64,000 nt of DNA from Zoroaster sp. YZ-2022 (lineage: Eukaryota > Echinodermata > Asteroidea > Forcipulatida > Zoroasteridae), in NCBI GenBank assembly GCA_029582265.1, contig CM055823.1:20518827-20582826 (forward strand), read 5' to 3'. The notes under the pieces were generated by a model that saw nothing but the letters and a program-made list of their open reading frames with translations, was not told where the DNA came from and made no database searches. Of this stretch, positions 31,420 through 43,582 are shown piece by piece. Numbering within the stretch: the stretch's first letter is position 1; every line of letters starts with the position of its first letter. The translations under genes and the position numbers were made by a program.

Positions 31420-31440
31420 TCATTATTATTATTATATTAC
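31105..31440 (+). mobile_element. tRNA-derived SINE with trinucleotide tail
   Basis: GCCATGGTCGAGCGGTTTAG is a class II tRNA-like box A region and GGGTTCGAATCCC a perfect box B (31172-31184). A body with CTCCCCAGGGAGCTGAGA follows, then a (TCA)/(TCG)n tail (31354-31430). The body phrase also occurs in reverse near 22090, linking the two SINEs. Confidence 0.75.
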
Positions 31441-31829
31441 AACAAAGATCGTCCGCCATTAGATTTTTTTCTACGCATCACGCTTTTTAGTAAAATAAAA
31501 AAAACACGTCAGGCTTCAACCAATAAACTGAGCAATTGTTTTGTCTAAAGTGATTTAATGTTATAGAAAACAAGAATAGTCATGTTTAATTTAAACAAAG
31601 TTGCAAATAATTGAAAGTTGATTTAGTAAAGGACAACCAAAAGTATTACCTTCCATTATGTATAGCGCCCTCCACTGACAGTCTCCTGACGTTGAGAAGC
31701 GTTGAGAATAAACCAACCGGCTCTTCTCAGATACATGGTGAACCCGAAAGAACTCAAAAACATGACATGAAGTTGTCAACAATAATGTTAACCATATTTA
31801 ATGTTTTGCAGGAAATGTCAAAGTCACTG

Positions 31830-31890
31830 ATAGAACAGTTGGTAGAGCGACAGACTTTGAGTCAAGCAGTGCGATGTTCAAATTTTTTAC
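31830..31890 (+). other. tRNA-like fragment
   Basis: ACAGTTGGTAGAGCGACAGA and GCGATGTTCAAATTTT resemble the D-arm and T-arm of a tRNA. The T-loop and acceptor are degraded; a SINE scrap is likely. Confidence 0.4.
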
Positions 31891-31954
31891 CCAATTGATA
31901 TCCTTTAATACCATAACACATTTAAATTGCAGTCAAAAACTACCAACGTACCCG

Positions 31955-32310
31955 TAGCACGATCCGATAGTGCGCTGGTACTGTCCCCTCAGACCACCGG
32001 GGTCTGAGTTCGATTACCGTCTGCGCCCAATTTAGAACTTGGCTTTTTGCCGGAACTGGCTCCAGTAATGCTTGGGAGCTGCCTTGTTTCTCCCCTAAAG
32101 GTGCAGGGCCTTCTTGGCTAGGAATCGGGGCAGGGAAGGATATATATCGGTGAGCCGGAACGCCAGGCCAGAAGGGCCCTAATGGAAGCCGGTAAAGGGA
32201 CCCTGTACGACTTTAAAGCCTATGCCTTTAAAGCGCCGGTAGGGATCAATCCCAATACATCGTGGCTCCTGAATGCCTTGTATTCGCCGAGTAACTTTTA
32301 TTTATTTTTT
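31955..32310 (+). mobile_element. Second tRNA-derived SINE family
   Basis: GATCCGATAGTGCGCTGGTA (box A-like) and GAGTTCGATTACC (box B-like) head a GC-rich 300-bp body ending near GCCGAGTAACTTTTATTT. No coding potential. Confidence 0.6.
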
Positions 32311-32978
32311 AATGTATCTAATTATTAATATTTTACTAGGTCTATATATTTATTTCGTAAACATCTGACCGCGGATCAGTGAAATTAGGCCTCGACTGTT
32401 ATGCTAAATCGCCCCGCTCTGATCTGGGGCTCAAAAAACAACTTTCTAGAGGATTTTCGAACAGAAAGGTAAATATGTGAAGGGTCTGTAGTCTCTAAGG
32501 TCCTCCACATCTTGGCTTGTTTATTCATTGTAGATTTATTCATGTAGATTTACACTTTCCATACCGTGTTCATAGTGCTGGTGTTTTTAACGAAATGTCT
32601 GATTGTGCATTATTAAGCTTGGGTGATAACACTATAATATCAAATATCCCGATAAGTTTTTGTTTATTCGATTACAATATCGAGAACCTTTTATTGTCGG
32701 ATCACAAAAGAGTCGACATACACTTTAGGCCCATGTGGTACCACGTGTAAGAGCAACGGGTCTGATGATAAACATCTACAGCAGCATTTCACCATCATAG
32801 AGCAAGGGTTTTTCCATAACTTGGCATCCATGACAAATGATAAAATTGGTAGAAAGACATATCCGTTGCAATGCATGACCATGACCAGGTTTAATTCAAA
32901 TGATTTGTACTAACTTAATAAAAAATAATAATAAATAGTCATTGTAACTTGACATGCGCTTTTATTTAACTATTTAGA
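32311..32978. other. No gene recognised
   Basis: AT-rich, no supported element before the LINE tail. Confidence 0.4.
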
Positions 32979-33031
32979 TTTCATTTCATTTCATTTCATT
33001 TCATTTCATTTCATTTCATTTCATTTCATTT
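32979..33031 (-). repeat. GAAAT pentanucleotide tail of the LINE
   Basis: Seen on the plus strand as (ATTTC)n, about ten units. It marks the 3' end of the retrotransposon. Confidence 0.9.
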
Positions 33032-33494
33032 ATTTGTTTCTTCTCAGTGTACATACAATGTGATATTCAACTATTAATTAACAATATATAGTATGTTACA
33101 TACAAAGAGAAAGGAAGTGATCTAAAAACCTTGATAGGCTTAACGAGTAGAGCCACTCCCTTGTGCAGAAAAAATATATAATAGTATAATATAAATAATA
33201 GATTAATAACAGATTGATAGATAGATCAACTGAAATAAGGTATATAGCAAAATTCAGAACATAATATAAGAAGCGTACTTAATAGCTACTTGAATAATAT
33301 GCACTAAGATTATTTTTGAATGAGTGTGGTGAAACATATTTTCTCATAGTATTAGGCAAAGAATTCCAACAAGTATTAGCACGATAATGTAAGCTCCGCT
33401 TTACAATGTTAGTCCGAGGACGTGGTTTGTGCATATTATCGGCCTGTCTCGTATTGTGTACACAAAAAAATATGTGAATATGGAAGGATTAAGA

Positions 33495-33887
33495 TTATTT
33501 ATAGAACAGTATGCAAAAGTGGCTATTATGAACATTGATTAGATCGGGAAGTTTGAGAATATTGAGTGAAGCAAATAGCTTGCTGGTGTGATCATTTAAA
33601 TTAGCAGACGATATATGGCGAATTGCTCTTTTTTGGAGAGTCAAAAGCTTTTTAATATTAGAATACGTTGTACCAGACCAAACAGTCATGCAATAAGTCA
33701 GGTGAGGATAAATAAGAGTAAAGTACAATGAACGAAGAACATGCTTAGGTAATGAATATTTCAGTTTAGAAAGGATCCCAACACCTCTGGCAATCTTTGT
33801 CGAAATGGACTTGATATGATTATTCCACGTCAGGCCAGAGTCAATAATAACCCCTAAAAAGTTGTATAATTCACCCTGTTTAAACAC
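33495..33887 (-). pseudogene. LINE ORF2 C-terminal region
   Basis: The frame reads YNFLGVIIDSGLTWNNHI, then LSKLKYSLPKHVLRSLYFTL and YCMTVWSGTTYSNIKKL. This is the usual tail after the thumb of CR1/Jockey-type ORF2 proteins. It is disconnected from the RT frame by about 80 bases that contain a stop or shift. Confidence 0.8.
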
Positions 33888-33965
33888 TTTCCATCCATTT
33901 TAATGTTAAATGACACGTTAACAATGTCTCTCTTATTATTATTAAAAATAATATAATTAGTCTTC

Positions 33966-34583
33966 TCACAGAGATAGTTTATTAGCAGAAAACCATGCGT
34001 AAAATTGTGTAAGTTCTTGACAAATTGTATCATTCATAACAATAGGATTACGGCCAGTAAAGAAAAGATTTGAATCGTCCGCAAACAAGATGGTGGAGCA
34101 TTTCTCTGAAACTTGATAAATATCATTAACATAAATAATAAAGAGCAACGGTCCTAAAATAGAACCTTGTGGAACACCACACACAATATTAAATGGATTT
34201 GAATCCACATTGTTGAAGGTTGTGAATTGCATTCTATTAGAAAGATAACTTTGAATCCAATTAAGTGCGGTACCTCTAATACCATAATGTGATAATTTCA
34301 TTAATAAAATCTGGTGATCGATGGTGTCAAACGCTTTTGACAAATCTAGAAATACGCCCACTGAGATCATTTTCTTATCCATCGCATCACACAATCTATC
34401 CAGAACATCTGTTAGAGCAAGCTCAGTTGAATTACCTGGACGGAAACCGTATTGTCCTTTATACAAAACATTGTGATTATTGATGAAATTGTGAATACGG
34501 TTATAAACTATTCTCTCAAATATCTTGGAAAACCCCGATAAATACAGAAACTGTTTGATACTTGTCACTAGCTCCAGGATCAC
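33966..34583 (-). pseudogene. LINE ORF2 reverse transcriptase
   Basis: The frame has the RT blocks GQYGFRPGNSTELAL, FLDLSKAFDTIDHQILL (first catalytic Asp), GVPQGSILGPLLFIIYVNDI and ILFADDSNLF (the catalytic FADD pair). All catalytic residues are present. The frame upstream (34516-34872) overlaps and carries YKVALCCLKPNKSAGFDNL. The break between them is a shift near 34560. Confidence 0.9.
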
Positions 34584-34872
34584 CTTTTTTATATACAGCG
34601 ATGACTTTGGCTATTTTTATACGATCGGGAACAATACCCATTGATAAAGATAAATTAATAATATGAGTGAGAGGTTTTACAATAAAATGCATGACTTTTC
34701 TTAATATAGAGGGCTTCAGATTATCAAAACCAGCAGATTTATTTGGTTTCAAACAGCATAGAGCAACCTTATATATTTCATGTTCGTCTGTCGGTGACAT
34801 AAAGAAAGTCGAAGGATTAACATTCTTTAGATACTGAGCTGCGGTTGTATTGCTGTGAATATTGGAAGCCAA
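34516..34872 (-). pseudogene. LINE ORF2 region before the RT fingers
   Basis: Contains LKPNKSAGFDNLKPSILRKV and PDRIKIAKVIAVYKKGDP, the typical 'nKsaG.D.i....lk' and 'P..wK.a.v.pi.KkGdp' blocks preceding the RT palm. Overlaps the neighbouring frames at both ends. Confidence 0.85.
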
Positions 34873-35443
34873 TGTAGGTCCAATGTGACAAAAAAATCAT
34901 TGAATGCATTGTATCAGGTATACTGGACTTACTATTTTTTGTATGCAAGATACCATTAATAATTGACCAAGTACGCTTAATATCGTTCTTACAATTATAA
35001 AATTTGTCGGAAAAATACTGTTTTTTAGAGATACGAATAATATGGTTTAATTTATTGCGATACACACGAAACTGATCAGAATTGCTGTTTGTAGGACTTC
35101 TTAAAAACTTACGATACAGCTTATTTTTGCGTTTAATAGACTGTAAGATACCATTCGTTATCCATGGGTGGCGCTTTTTACGACGTTTAGAGTTACTGAT
35201 ATATATTAACGGGAAACATTCATCATAAGTCTTTTGAAAAGCTGAAGTAAAATTATCATAAGCAAGGTTCACATCCTCAATTGAATATATATAATTCCAG
35301 TCGAAATAACGCATGGTGTTAATGAATTGATCAGTATTAATGGTAGAATAATTTCTAGTGTAGTAGCCGTTGTCAGCATCACTATGGTTAATAGAAGTCC
35401 TCAAGAATATAGGAAAGTGATCACTTATATCTGAAATCAACAC
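34817..35443 (-). pseudogene. LINE ORF2 linker between endonuclease and RT
   Basis: SDHFPIFLRTSINH contains the SDH motif that closes the AP endonuclease. KRRKKRHPWITNGILQSIK and KNKLYRKFLRSP are typical linker blocks. The frame is separated from the main endonuclease frame by a shift near 35450-35515. Confidence 0.85.
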
Positions 35444-35512
35444 ACCAGGAATGAAATCACCTTTATTATTTGTAAATATATTATCAATTAAAGAGGCAGA
35501 ACTATCACTAAC

Positions 35513-36364
35513 TCAAGTAGACTTTGTAATTGTGGGGAGAAAGTTGTTGCAAAATACAGTATTCATGAATTCAGCAGACCCACTCTTGAGTAAGTCAATA
35601 TTAAAATCGCCCATAATATAACCATCTTTGTTTTCACATGAGATCGTATTCATGATAGTATTTATATACTCATTGAAAGAAGAAATGGGACTCTGTGGAG
35701 GTCTATAAACTACACCAATAATGCCACTCTTTCCATTCAATTCGGTGATCTCAATAAAGAGACTTTCAATCACTGTATTGAAGAAGATGTCACTCCTTTT
35801 TATGAAATTATGTGTATTTGAAATAAAGATGCATATCCCTCCCCCTTTTCTATTTTGACTATGACTTTCTACAAGCGTATAGTGGTCGAGTTGAATTAAT
35901 GGGGATATTTGATCACTAAACCATGTTTCACTGAAGCCTATGGCAGAAAACTCATGGTTAAGGAGAGACAGAAAGTCAACAATTGAATCAAAATGTTTGT
36001 TGAGGCTACGACTGTTGACATGAAAAAGAGAAAAAGAATCATGAGTGAGCTGGTTGAATGAATCTGTATCGAAATAACAACATGTGTCCATAGGAGCATC
36101 TGTATCGTCTTCATGAGGAATATTAGAATTATGTTTCACATACAAAAGATTTGTACCCCGCAGTGCTTCAATGAATTCATTATGATTTGTTAAGTTGTTA
36201 AAAGGAAGACTAGAATTGTAACAGGAATCACAAGTCCAGAATTGACATACGTCACTGTTATCAAAACAACTAATATGCAGACAATTGTCACAAGTAGGCC
36301 TATTACATTTTACATAATTAAAAGCTTCATTTATGATGATTTTGCACTCATAGCAATACAGCAT
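35513..36364 (-). pseudogene. LINE ORF2 N-terminus: PHD-like finger and AP endonuclease
   Basis: The first 60 residues have the cysteine/histidine spacing of a PHD-type finger (CYECKIIIN, CNRPTCDNCLHISC, CDSCYN). The endonuclease follows, with HVNSRSLNKHFD, GFSETWF (catalytic E), GGGICIFI, VVYRPPQSP and GDFNIDLL. Start ATG at 36364. The EEP domain nicks target DNA. It ends early at 35513. Confidence 0.85.
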
Positions 36365-36463
36365 TTTCTATCTTCAAATACAAAAATACAAAATATGAAT
36401 AAAATATGTGTATACAAAACCTGGATACACATACAATTAATCCTTTGGTTTGCACTTTAGTAG

Positions 36464-37129
36464 TTATAGTTTTAGCTTGCAGTTAGAGACGTTGAAGGTC
36501 ATTGGGCCCCAGATTCTTTTGGTAAATTCATTGCTGTTCTTGCATACCAAGGCAACTATTTTGCCATCGTGAGACCAGGCTGATTTGACAAGTGGGTTGT
36601 TTTTCGTGGCCTGAAGTAATTGTTGATTTACCTTTGTCAGATCTTCTTTAATCACTATTATGGCCCTTGGCTTCTCTTGTTCCTTCTTTCCTATACGATG
36701 GGACCGATCAATGTCTGATGGGTTCAGTTTGAAACCCAAGTACTTGGATACTAGTTCCACCATAACGTCATCGGTGTTTTCATTAGGGTGTTCTTCAACT
36801 CCGAATACACGAAGGCAGTTTCTGCGTGAGTACTGTTCCAGCTGATTTAAGTGATTAGATGAGTATTCACACTTGTTTTCAAGTGAAGTGATTGTGTCCT
36901 GTATCTTTTTCATTTCCGTAGAGGTTTTGTCCATTGCAACTTCAATGTCGTGGATTTGACCGGTGTGAATTTCTATTTGTCTCAGAAATTCGTCCATTTT
37001 CTTTTCGAACGCTCGGTCAATACAGGCCTGTAGCTTGCTTTCAAACTCTTTACTTGAAAAGATTTGCATAATTACCGTTGCAACAAGCTCCGCTGTTTCT
37101 TTTTCTTTAGTGTGAGCCCTGGTCGCCAT
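36464..37129 (-). CDS. LINE ORF1 protein
   Basis: This 221-residue protein has an alpha-helical, coiled-coil-prone N-terminal half (MDKTSTEMKKIQDTITSLEN) followed by an RRM-like and C-terminal domain (RRNCLRVFGVEEHPNEN, DIDRSHRIGKKEQEKPRAI). This is the L1/CR1-type ORF1 layout that binds element RNA. The frame is intact and ends 100 bases before the ORF2 start. Confidence 0.8.
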   Translation of the reverse strand: MATRAHTKEKETAELVATVIMQIFSSKEFESKLQACIDRAFEKKMDEFLRQIEIHTGQIHDIEVAMDKTSTEMKKIQDTITSLENKCEYSSNHLNQLEQYSRRNCLRVFGVEEHPNENTDDVMVELVSKYLGFKLNPSDIDRSHRIGKKEQEKPRAIIVIKEDLTKVNQQLLQATKNNPLVKSAWSHDGKIVALVCKNSNEFTKRIWGPMTFNVSNCKLKL

Positions 37130-37250
37130 TGTTAATGATCAATGAAGCTTCAGGTCGTAGCGTAGAGAGTTGGAATTTTAAATAGTACACACCGAGTAAC
37201 AATATGAATAAGCTTAGGCCTCGATAGGATATGTCGTTGATTAAAACTAG

Positions 37251-37714
37251 GAGGCTCCAAAATAATTCCTGAACCAGCAGCTAACGATTTTAAATAATTA
37301 GGTCTTCCAAAGGTGTAGATAAAGATGTATATTTACATGATTCTGTTACATGTTGACCTTTTGCTATCTTAAGAAAGCATACGTTCGTTTGGAGCTCGTT
37401 TCAAACACGTCTGTACTCGTCCGCGTTTGTCAATGTATGTTAAAGACGCACAAATTGGTAGATCTACACACAAACGGTCTGTTTTGTAATTTTCATTGTG
37501 CTATAAACCTCTGTTTGATTGACAGGTATAGGAAAGGGTATATTTATATATTCATTTCCTTTCGTGTCATGAGGCCGCTAGAAGCTTGGCCAAGCATTGC
37601 ATAAGTATCTGTAAGAGAATCTCATAAATATCTGTAAGGGAATATATTTATATAACTGAACTACCTCCACGCCCTTAGCCAAATGATAGAGAAATCAACA
37701 GAATACCGATTTAA
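37251..37714. other. No gene recognised
   Basis: 5' flank of the LINE; AT-rich with no supported feature. Confidence 0.4.
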
Positions 37715-38130
37715 TTCGTAGGCTATGAGAAAGATTTTGACACCTTAGAAAATCCAACACTAATAAGTGCACTGGAAAGACAGAACATTAACCAAAAATA
37801 CATCAAGCTCATCAAGACAATATACAAAGACCCAATGGAAAGAGTTCACCTGGACAGCGCTACCACTAATCCTACACCAATCAAGGCGATACTATCTCAA
37901 CAAAATTACTGACAGCAGCTTTGAAAGAAGTCTTCTGTAGCCTGATGGACTGGAGGGAGAAGGAGAAGGGAATAGTCATCGACAGTGAACACATTTAATT
38001 GAATTCGCAGACGACATTCTCATATTTAGCCCCAATACATAAGAGCTGAAAAGTATGATGTAAGACCTTGACACAGAAAGTAGGAAGTATGGACTGAAAA
38101 TGAACACAACAAAGACAAAAGTAATGCCGT
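37715..38130 (+). pseudogene. RTE-like reverse transcriptase relic
   Basis: The plus strand reads YEKDFDTLENPTLISAL, IKLIKTIYKDPMERVHL, then after frame changes and stops LIEFADDILIFSPN and GLKMNTTKTKVMPF. These are the palm A, palm C (FADD) and following blocks of RTE/BovB-type elements. Stops, frameshifts and loss of the B block show an old fragment. Confidence 0.75.
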
Positions 38131-39204
38131 TTGAAAATATCGCCCTCTGTTGGCCATTCTTAGAGAACTGTGTACATTTCAATGGGGATGTTTGTATCAT
38201 GTGAGTAATTGAAATACGCTGCCTTTATTATGTTTCCCCTACCCTGAGATGTCAAATCGTTCCAGTGGGGGTGGGGATTGAGTGTGGTGAAGAGATGTTG
38301 AAGATTTTGAGAAATATCTGATGATTCCATTGCAAAAGAATTACATTACCAAGAACTTGCCTGTAACAAACATGCTCCTTGTATGCCTGATGCTCAAATG
38401 CTCCACCCCCACCTCTCACCTTATGGCCTTGTTCCCTTACCCCTTAGACCCCTGGATCTACCCACCCTTGCCTACCCTCAAAGGACATTTTGTGGTGCTT
38501 TTGTTATCCTTTATTGTCAATATGTTTTGTTAAAATATTTAAATTGATGAACATATTAGTCTTCTTTAATAAACCAAGTGGTTTATTTATTTATAGTTAT
38601 TTAAGAATATTTGTATGCACAAATAACTAGGTTTTTAAGTGCTGAAAATTCTTCAGGAAAAATATTAATTTCATTGCAAATTTGACCTTCAAATTTTTAT
38701 ATTACATTTATTCTGTATTAAATGGTTATTAGTATGTTAGATAGCAAACATGGATGGGAAAAGGAAACATCGTAACTTGCAAAATAAAGCAGAAGTGTCA
38801 AACAAAACTATTTTTGTTTTGCTTGGCCTTTATTTAATGGATTAAACGAATCATTGAGAGTAAAGGTAGCTTTTACACTGGTATATTCCTCTAACATACA
38901 TGTTTACATACCTACATTAAGCTTGGGTAACTTGAATCAATATTAGTACACAGCAAGAAATGGAACAATAATTCTACTTGAATTTTAAGAATCAGGTTTC
39001 AGCAGTAGGCAATATAGGTTTCTGAAGTTCAAAAACTGATTAGAACCTATAATTTAATAATTTGTAGTGTTATCAAAATCATTTTATCATGAATTCCTGA
39101 AAGCGCATTTACAAATGTAAGTTTTTGTAACTCCAACAAATGATAGAATCCCTCATTCCTATATTTGGAGACGATTTACCTGTGTCACATGATCTCTTAT
39201 ATAA
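38131..39204. other. Right part of the palindrome spacer, no gene
   Basis: AT-rich; no supported gene or repeat up to the start of the right arm. Confidence 0.45.
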
Positions 39205-39431
39205 AATTATGTCAAATATCTAGTACTATAAAGCCACCACATCCTGCTCACTTCAGATCACCTTTATTCAAGGGGAGCCTATGTCCACCCAGTTTAAGGA
39301 ACTCTCATTGTTCAGTCTGAGGTCCCTTGTATTCATGTCACTCAACCCAGTGAATGCAAACAACACTTGTATTTTGCTTCTCAAAATTCACAATTTGCTA
39401 ATCACATTTGAAGAGCTGCTATTCAATATTA

Positions 39432-40580
39432 CAGTTTTTCTCAATTGTTTCCACACAAAAAATGGAACTATGCACACAATTCTGAAAACTTGAAGCTCAT
39501 GTAACAACAACAAGACTCCAGACTGCTAAACGCTAAGCACAATTCCATTTGTTGCACTCAAATATCATTTCTAATTCACATTTTTGCAAAACACTAAGCA
39601 CAATTCAATGGTTTACACTCTTTTGCTAAAGTCTAAGCACAAATCGCATCATTTAGCACACTTTGTTCACCTAGAAAACACCGGCCTTCCAAATACCACA
39701 CCCAAATTACCAATTGGTCTCAATCACTTCTCACCTGTTCAAACTCAATTGGCAAAATTAAAACACTTCAATCATGTGTCAGAGCATAAAAAGGCCTCAG
39801 GTGACCTCAACAGTGTTGGGGAAAAATGGAGCAGCATGGAGAACAGAGAGGAAGAGGTAGAGTGAGAGTAGGAGGAGGAGGAAGAGGACGAGGAGGAAGA
39901 GGAAGGGAAAGGCGAGCGAATATTTCTAATGAAATCAGCGCAACTTCGGTTGACCATGTACTCAATCATGGCCTAACAATGACTGATGATCTGTTTCACT
40001 GCATTTTCATATTGTATTTTTTGTGGGCCTACCAAAAACTTTTTTTGTTTGCAGTCAGTTCAGTCAGCTGAACATTTTACTGTAGTATATTACAGTAACA
40101 AATAAAGATTTGCTTTGTACCTTTTTGTATTTGTGCACTGATTTCATCATTACTGTACATCCCCAGAAAGACAGTCTAAACATTTTCTTACTGAAGTGTT
40201 TCTCATTTTACAGTAGGCTACACAGGTAGTGCAATTTACTGTGAGTTTTGCCAAAATAGGTAACATTTGTGTATTCTCAGAACTCTAACAATGTTGCAGT
40301 ATCAACTATACCTGAACAGTATTTTGATGGTAGTGTTTTAAATTTATCACACCAGTGTTGATGCTCTGTAAGGCCTATTCATATGATAGGTGTGTGTATC
40401 GTTTTGGTGGAAAGAATCAGTTTTGAAAAGAGAGAACATGGTTTTGAGTGCAGTGTTTCATTTTGCAAGAGATTTGTGGAGTTTTGACAAAATGGTTAAC
40501 TCTTTTCAGTTTTGTGTTTAGAGTTTTGAGAAATTGAGCTATAATTTCAGGAAACGTGTTTAAACGATTGGGAAAAACTG
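39432..40580 (+). mobile_element. Non-autonomous Tc1/mariner-type transposon, TA target
   Basis: The ends CAGTTTTTCTCAATTGTTT and the reverse complement CAGTTTTTCCCAATCGTTT match at 17 of 19 bases. TA flanks each side (39430-39431, 40581-40582). The left arm (about 29590) shows the empty site with a single TA. Inside, 39826-39990 encodes an Arg/Gly-rich leader and ISNEISATSVDHVLNHGLTM, resembling the start of a Tc1/IS630-type transposase. The catalytic domain is deleted. Confidence 0.85.
39826..40071 (+). pseudogene. Truncated Tc1/IS630-type transposase N-terminus
   Basis: An Arg/Gly-rich start (GGGGRGRGGRGRERR) is followed by the helix-turn-helix-like NISNEISATSVDHVLNHGL. After that the reading frame runs into the element's 3' terminal part (LFHCIFILYFLW). 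The internal deletion removed the DDE domain. Confidence 0.6.
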
Positions 40581-41240
40581 TAACATTATAAATAATGTGA
40601 ACGAAATCGTCAACTGAGTGAGACTGTCAATTTGCCTTTGATAAGAATTCAGCTAGGATCAAAACAGCGAGGCCTATTCACATAATTATACTGCACATTG
40701 TGGTAAAATCGATTATAAACATGGAGTACGCATTTCCTTTCGCTAGAAGCTTGGTCAAGTATCTGTACGGGAATCTATACAACTGAAAACTAGAAATATG
40801 GGTTATGAAATGTGCACTCACCATTCTTGACATTTGAAATGTACAAAGCCACGGAATGAATCTGTATACCTTCACATATAATTGGTCAAAGCATCCATCA
40901 ACATTCACAATTCTGTTGGAAGTTTTAAACAGAGCATAGTTATATAGTAAATGTAAATACTGATAATATCTTAAAATAATAATTTCTTTTTGGAAGAAGT
41001 GATCTGGTTCTGAAAAACAGGTAGTTTGCTTTCAATGTTTCGAACGCAGTGCTCTGTCTGCCTGAAGACAGACAGACTCCCAGAGCACACTGGGAGAACC
41101 ACATCAGGACCATATCACTTCTTGCAAGAAGAGATTATTACGCATAGTGTTACCCATAAACCGAATTGTCTCATCCACCATGCAAAGCTAAAATAGAAAG
41201 TTTCATAATGGAGAAGGGTAAACAAATGATTTAAAATGAA

Positions 41241-41605
41241 AGGCCAAAAAAGTCTCCGGGTTCTGGTCCTAGCTTGGCTCTTTTTTTTTAATCTTTATTT
41301 TTTGCCAACCAGTGAAATACGTGATACAATACGCGGTTATTGGAACAATAAAGTTCACAAAGTATGTTGATTGCACAAATCGGCCAAATGTTCATACGTT
41401 CATGTGAAAAAAGTCGTTTAAATCACAGCGCAGCGGAATTCTAATCGATCCAGCAATGTTGGCTACAATTGTACATCGTTCCATAGCATTTTATTTTAAT
41501 TAACAAAAAATGAATAAATAAATAAATAAATAAAAATGCCGACGCGCGGATCTGAGGCGATGCGTGCGGAGACCAGAAACCGGAGACCTGTTTTTTTTTC
41601 GGCCT
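41241..41605. mobile_element. MITE family with AGGCC ends, right-arm copy
   Basis: Mirror partner of 25336-25705, so present before the arms were duplicated. Confidence 0.75.
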
Positions 41606-41740
41606 AAGAACTGACACTGGTGACGAGCAAACAATCTCCTGTTTTTACGTACATTTTAGTGATGTAAACACAATTATGTGATTGTTATGTATTATTGAAC
41701 TAAGCAGAATAAAGATTTTACAATGTACAACTCTATTTAT

Positions 41741-41852
41741 TCTCCTGGGGATGACACTGATCGAAACGTTGAGTTGTACCTCCAGTTCTTTTCAGAACTA
41801 ATTACTACTCAATTGACAATTTCACATGGTGTCACCGCAATTAGTCTTACTT
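41741..41852 (+). mobile_element. Penelope-like 3'-end fragment, plus orientation
   Basis: ACTGATCGAAACGTTGAGTT to AATTAGTCTTACTT matches the tails of the full copies. The ribozyme-like box is degraded (CTGGGGA and a shortened helix II). The left arm lacks it. Confidence 0.8.
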
Positions 41853-42910
41853 AGTTGGTAGAGTGCTTGACTGCCAAGTGAAAAGTCCCAGGAGCGATTT
41901 ATAAAAAAAAGATTACGTATTAAAACATTTGAATGGTCATTTCATTTCAAATATATGTTTAAACTACTCTTAAAACTAAAGTGTTGAATCAACCTTTTAT
42001 GAGTTCGGTGAGTGACAACACTTTAAAAAGTTAAATTTAACTCAAAGAAAGTGTTGAATTAACACGGAGTCAAGTTAAGTCTAACTTTATCAATGTTTAT
42101 CAACACTTTTAAAAGTTAAATACAAAGAGTTGTCACTGACCGAACTCGTTAAAATGAGTATACAGTGCTATACACACGTTGGTGTAGGGCAAAACTATAA
42201 AAATCAGTTGTTTCAACACTTTAGTTTTAAGAGTGTATCAAAGATCTAAGAAACAATTAGCTCAGAAACGAGTAGAGTGCTTGACTGCAGAGTTAAAGGT
42301 CTTAGGATCGAATCCCGCCCAGGAAAAATATGTTTTTATAAAAAAATGTATATTTATTTAAAAACATTAAAAATGGTAGTTTAACTTCAAATATATGTTT
42401 AAACTACCAAATCTCTAAGAAACAGATAGCTCAACTGATAGAGTGCTTGACTGCCGACTTAATGGTCCCGATAATCCAATCATGCCTAGGAAATAATATT
42501 TTCTTTAAGTGTACACTTACTTACAATGGTCGTTTAACTTCAAATATATGTTTAAACTAAAAATACCTTTAAAAAAAAACACTTATATCAGTGGGTAGAG
42601 TGCTTGACTGCTGAGTGAAACGTTCCAAGGTCGAATCCCGCACACGAATAATTTGTTATGTTTAAAAGATGTATACTTATTTAAAACATTTAAAATAGTC
42701 CTTTAATTTCAAATAATATGTTTAAACAGTTAGCTCAGTTGATACAGTGCTTGACTGCTGAGTAAAACATCCCAGGATCAAATCCCGCTCAGGAAATTGT
42801 GTTTTTATAAAAAAATATATACATGATTATACTACCGAATACGTACGAAACACTTATATCAATTGGTAGAGTGCTTGACTCTTGAGTGAAAGGTGAAAGG
42901 TTTCCCTAGC
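41850..42910 (+). repeat. Array of degenerate tRNA-like units, right arm
   Basis: Units near 41853, 42255, 42422, 42583, 42727 and 42851 carry TAGAGTGCTTGACTGC with box-A-like starts. Some keep a box B (GGATCGAATCCCGCC at 42305, GGTCGAATCCCGC at 42629). Mirror of 24040-25170, with a MITE (41965-42237) inside. Confidence 0.75.
41965..42237. mobile_element. MITE with ACTCTTAAAACTAAAG ends, right arm
   Basis: Mirror partner of 24717-25040. Confidence 0.8.
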
Positions 42911-43582
42911 ACAAAAATGACCATTTTGTAAAATTATTTAAAAAAATAATTATTATTATTTAAAACATTTAAAATGAGCATAATTTTTTTTTTTTTTTAA
43001 TGTTTTTTTTTTTAAATATTCCTAATTAAAACATTTAAAATTTAAAAACTTCAAATATATGTTTAACCTACAAAATCAGAAATAGCTCAGTTGTTTATTC
43101 GTGTTGTATCGGTAAGATTACCAACAAAAAGTGTTTTTCCCCCACTCTGAAAATCCTGGTTACGTCCCTGATGTCAGTCGGTAAATTGGCTTTCACACCC
43201 CCAAAGAAAATGCCTTCGCTACGCCCCCGGTTAATAAGAATAGCGTGTGGGGAGACCAGGACTAGGCTATCAAACTTATTTTCATCAAAAGTTCGATTAA
43301 ATCACTCATCCAAACATTTGATGTGTTAAAACAATCCAAATGGGAATTGAAGTATGAAGAAGAAAACAATTTAAATAATTTGTTTCCTCGAAATAATATT
43401 CAAACTGATTTTTGCATTTTTGGGAAGTAACCAATCAGCGAAAGCACTTTTCCCGCCAGGGTCTTGTAGTGAGAGCGAGGTAGAGAAGAGTTTGTGTTCT
43501 ACTATCTTTTGAACTGTTTTGTATTCCACAGACATTCCCCTACCTGTTTTTATAATGTGAAATTAGTTTATATGCGTTATAG

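Larger units (their letters stand above)
32979..37250 (-). mobile_element. CR1-superfamily non-LTR retrotransposon, frame-broken
   Basis: The minus strand carries ORF1 (36464-37129), an ORF2 with a PHD-like finger, an AP-type endonuclease, a reverse transcriptase and a C-terminal region. It ends in a 3' tail of about ten GAAAT units (32979-33031). A short tandem-repeat tail instead of poly-A fits the CR1 superfamily. ORF2 is split into at least five frames, so it cannot act. It sits in the spacer of the giant palindrome; its 5' limit is approximate. Confidence 0.85.

Noticed and set aside
31277..31462. His/Arg-rich open frame
   Set aside because: It is the trinucleotide tail of a SINE.
42253..42910. 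Functional tRNA gene cluster
   Set aside because: No unit closes an acceptor stem, and box sequences decay differently in each; tRNA-derived repeats fit better.
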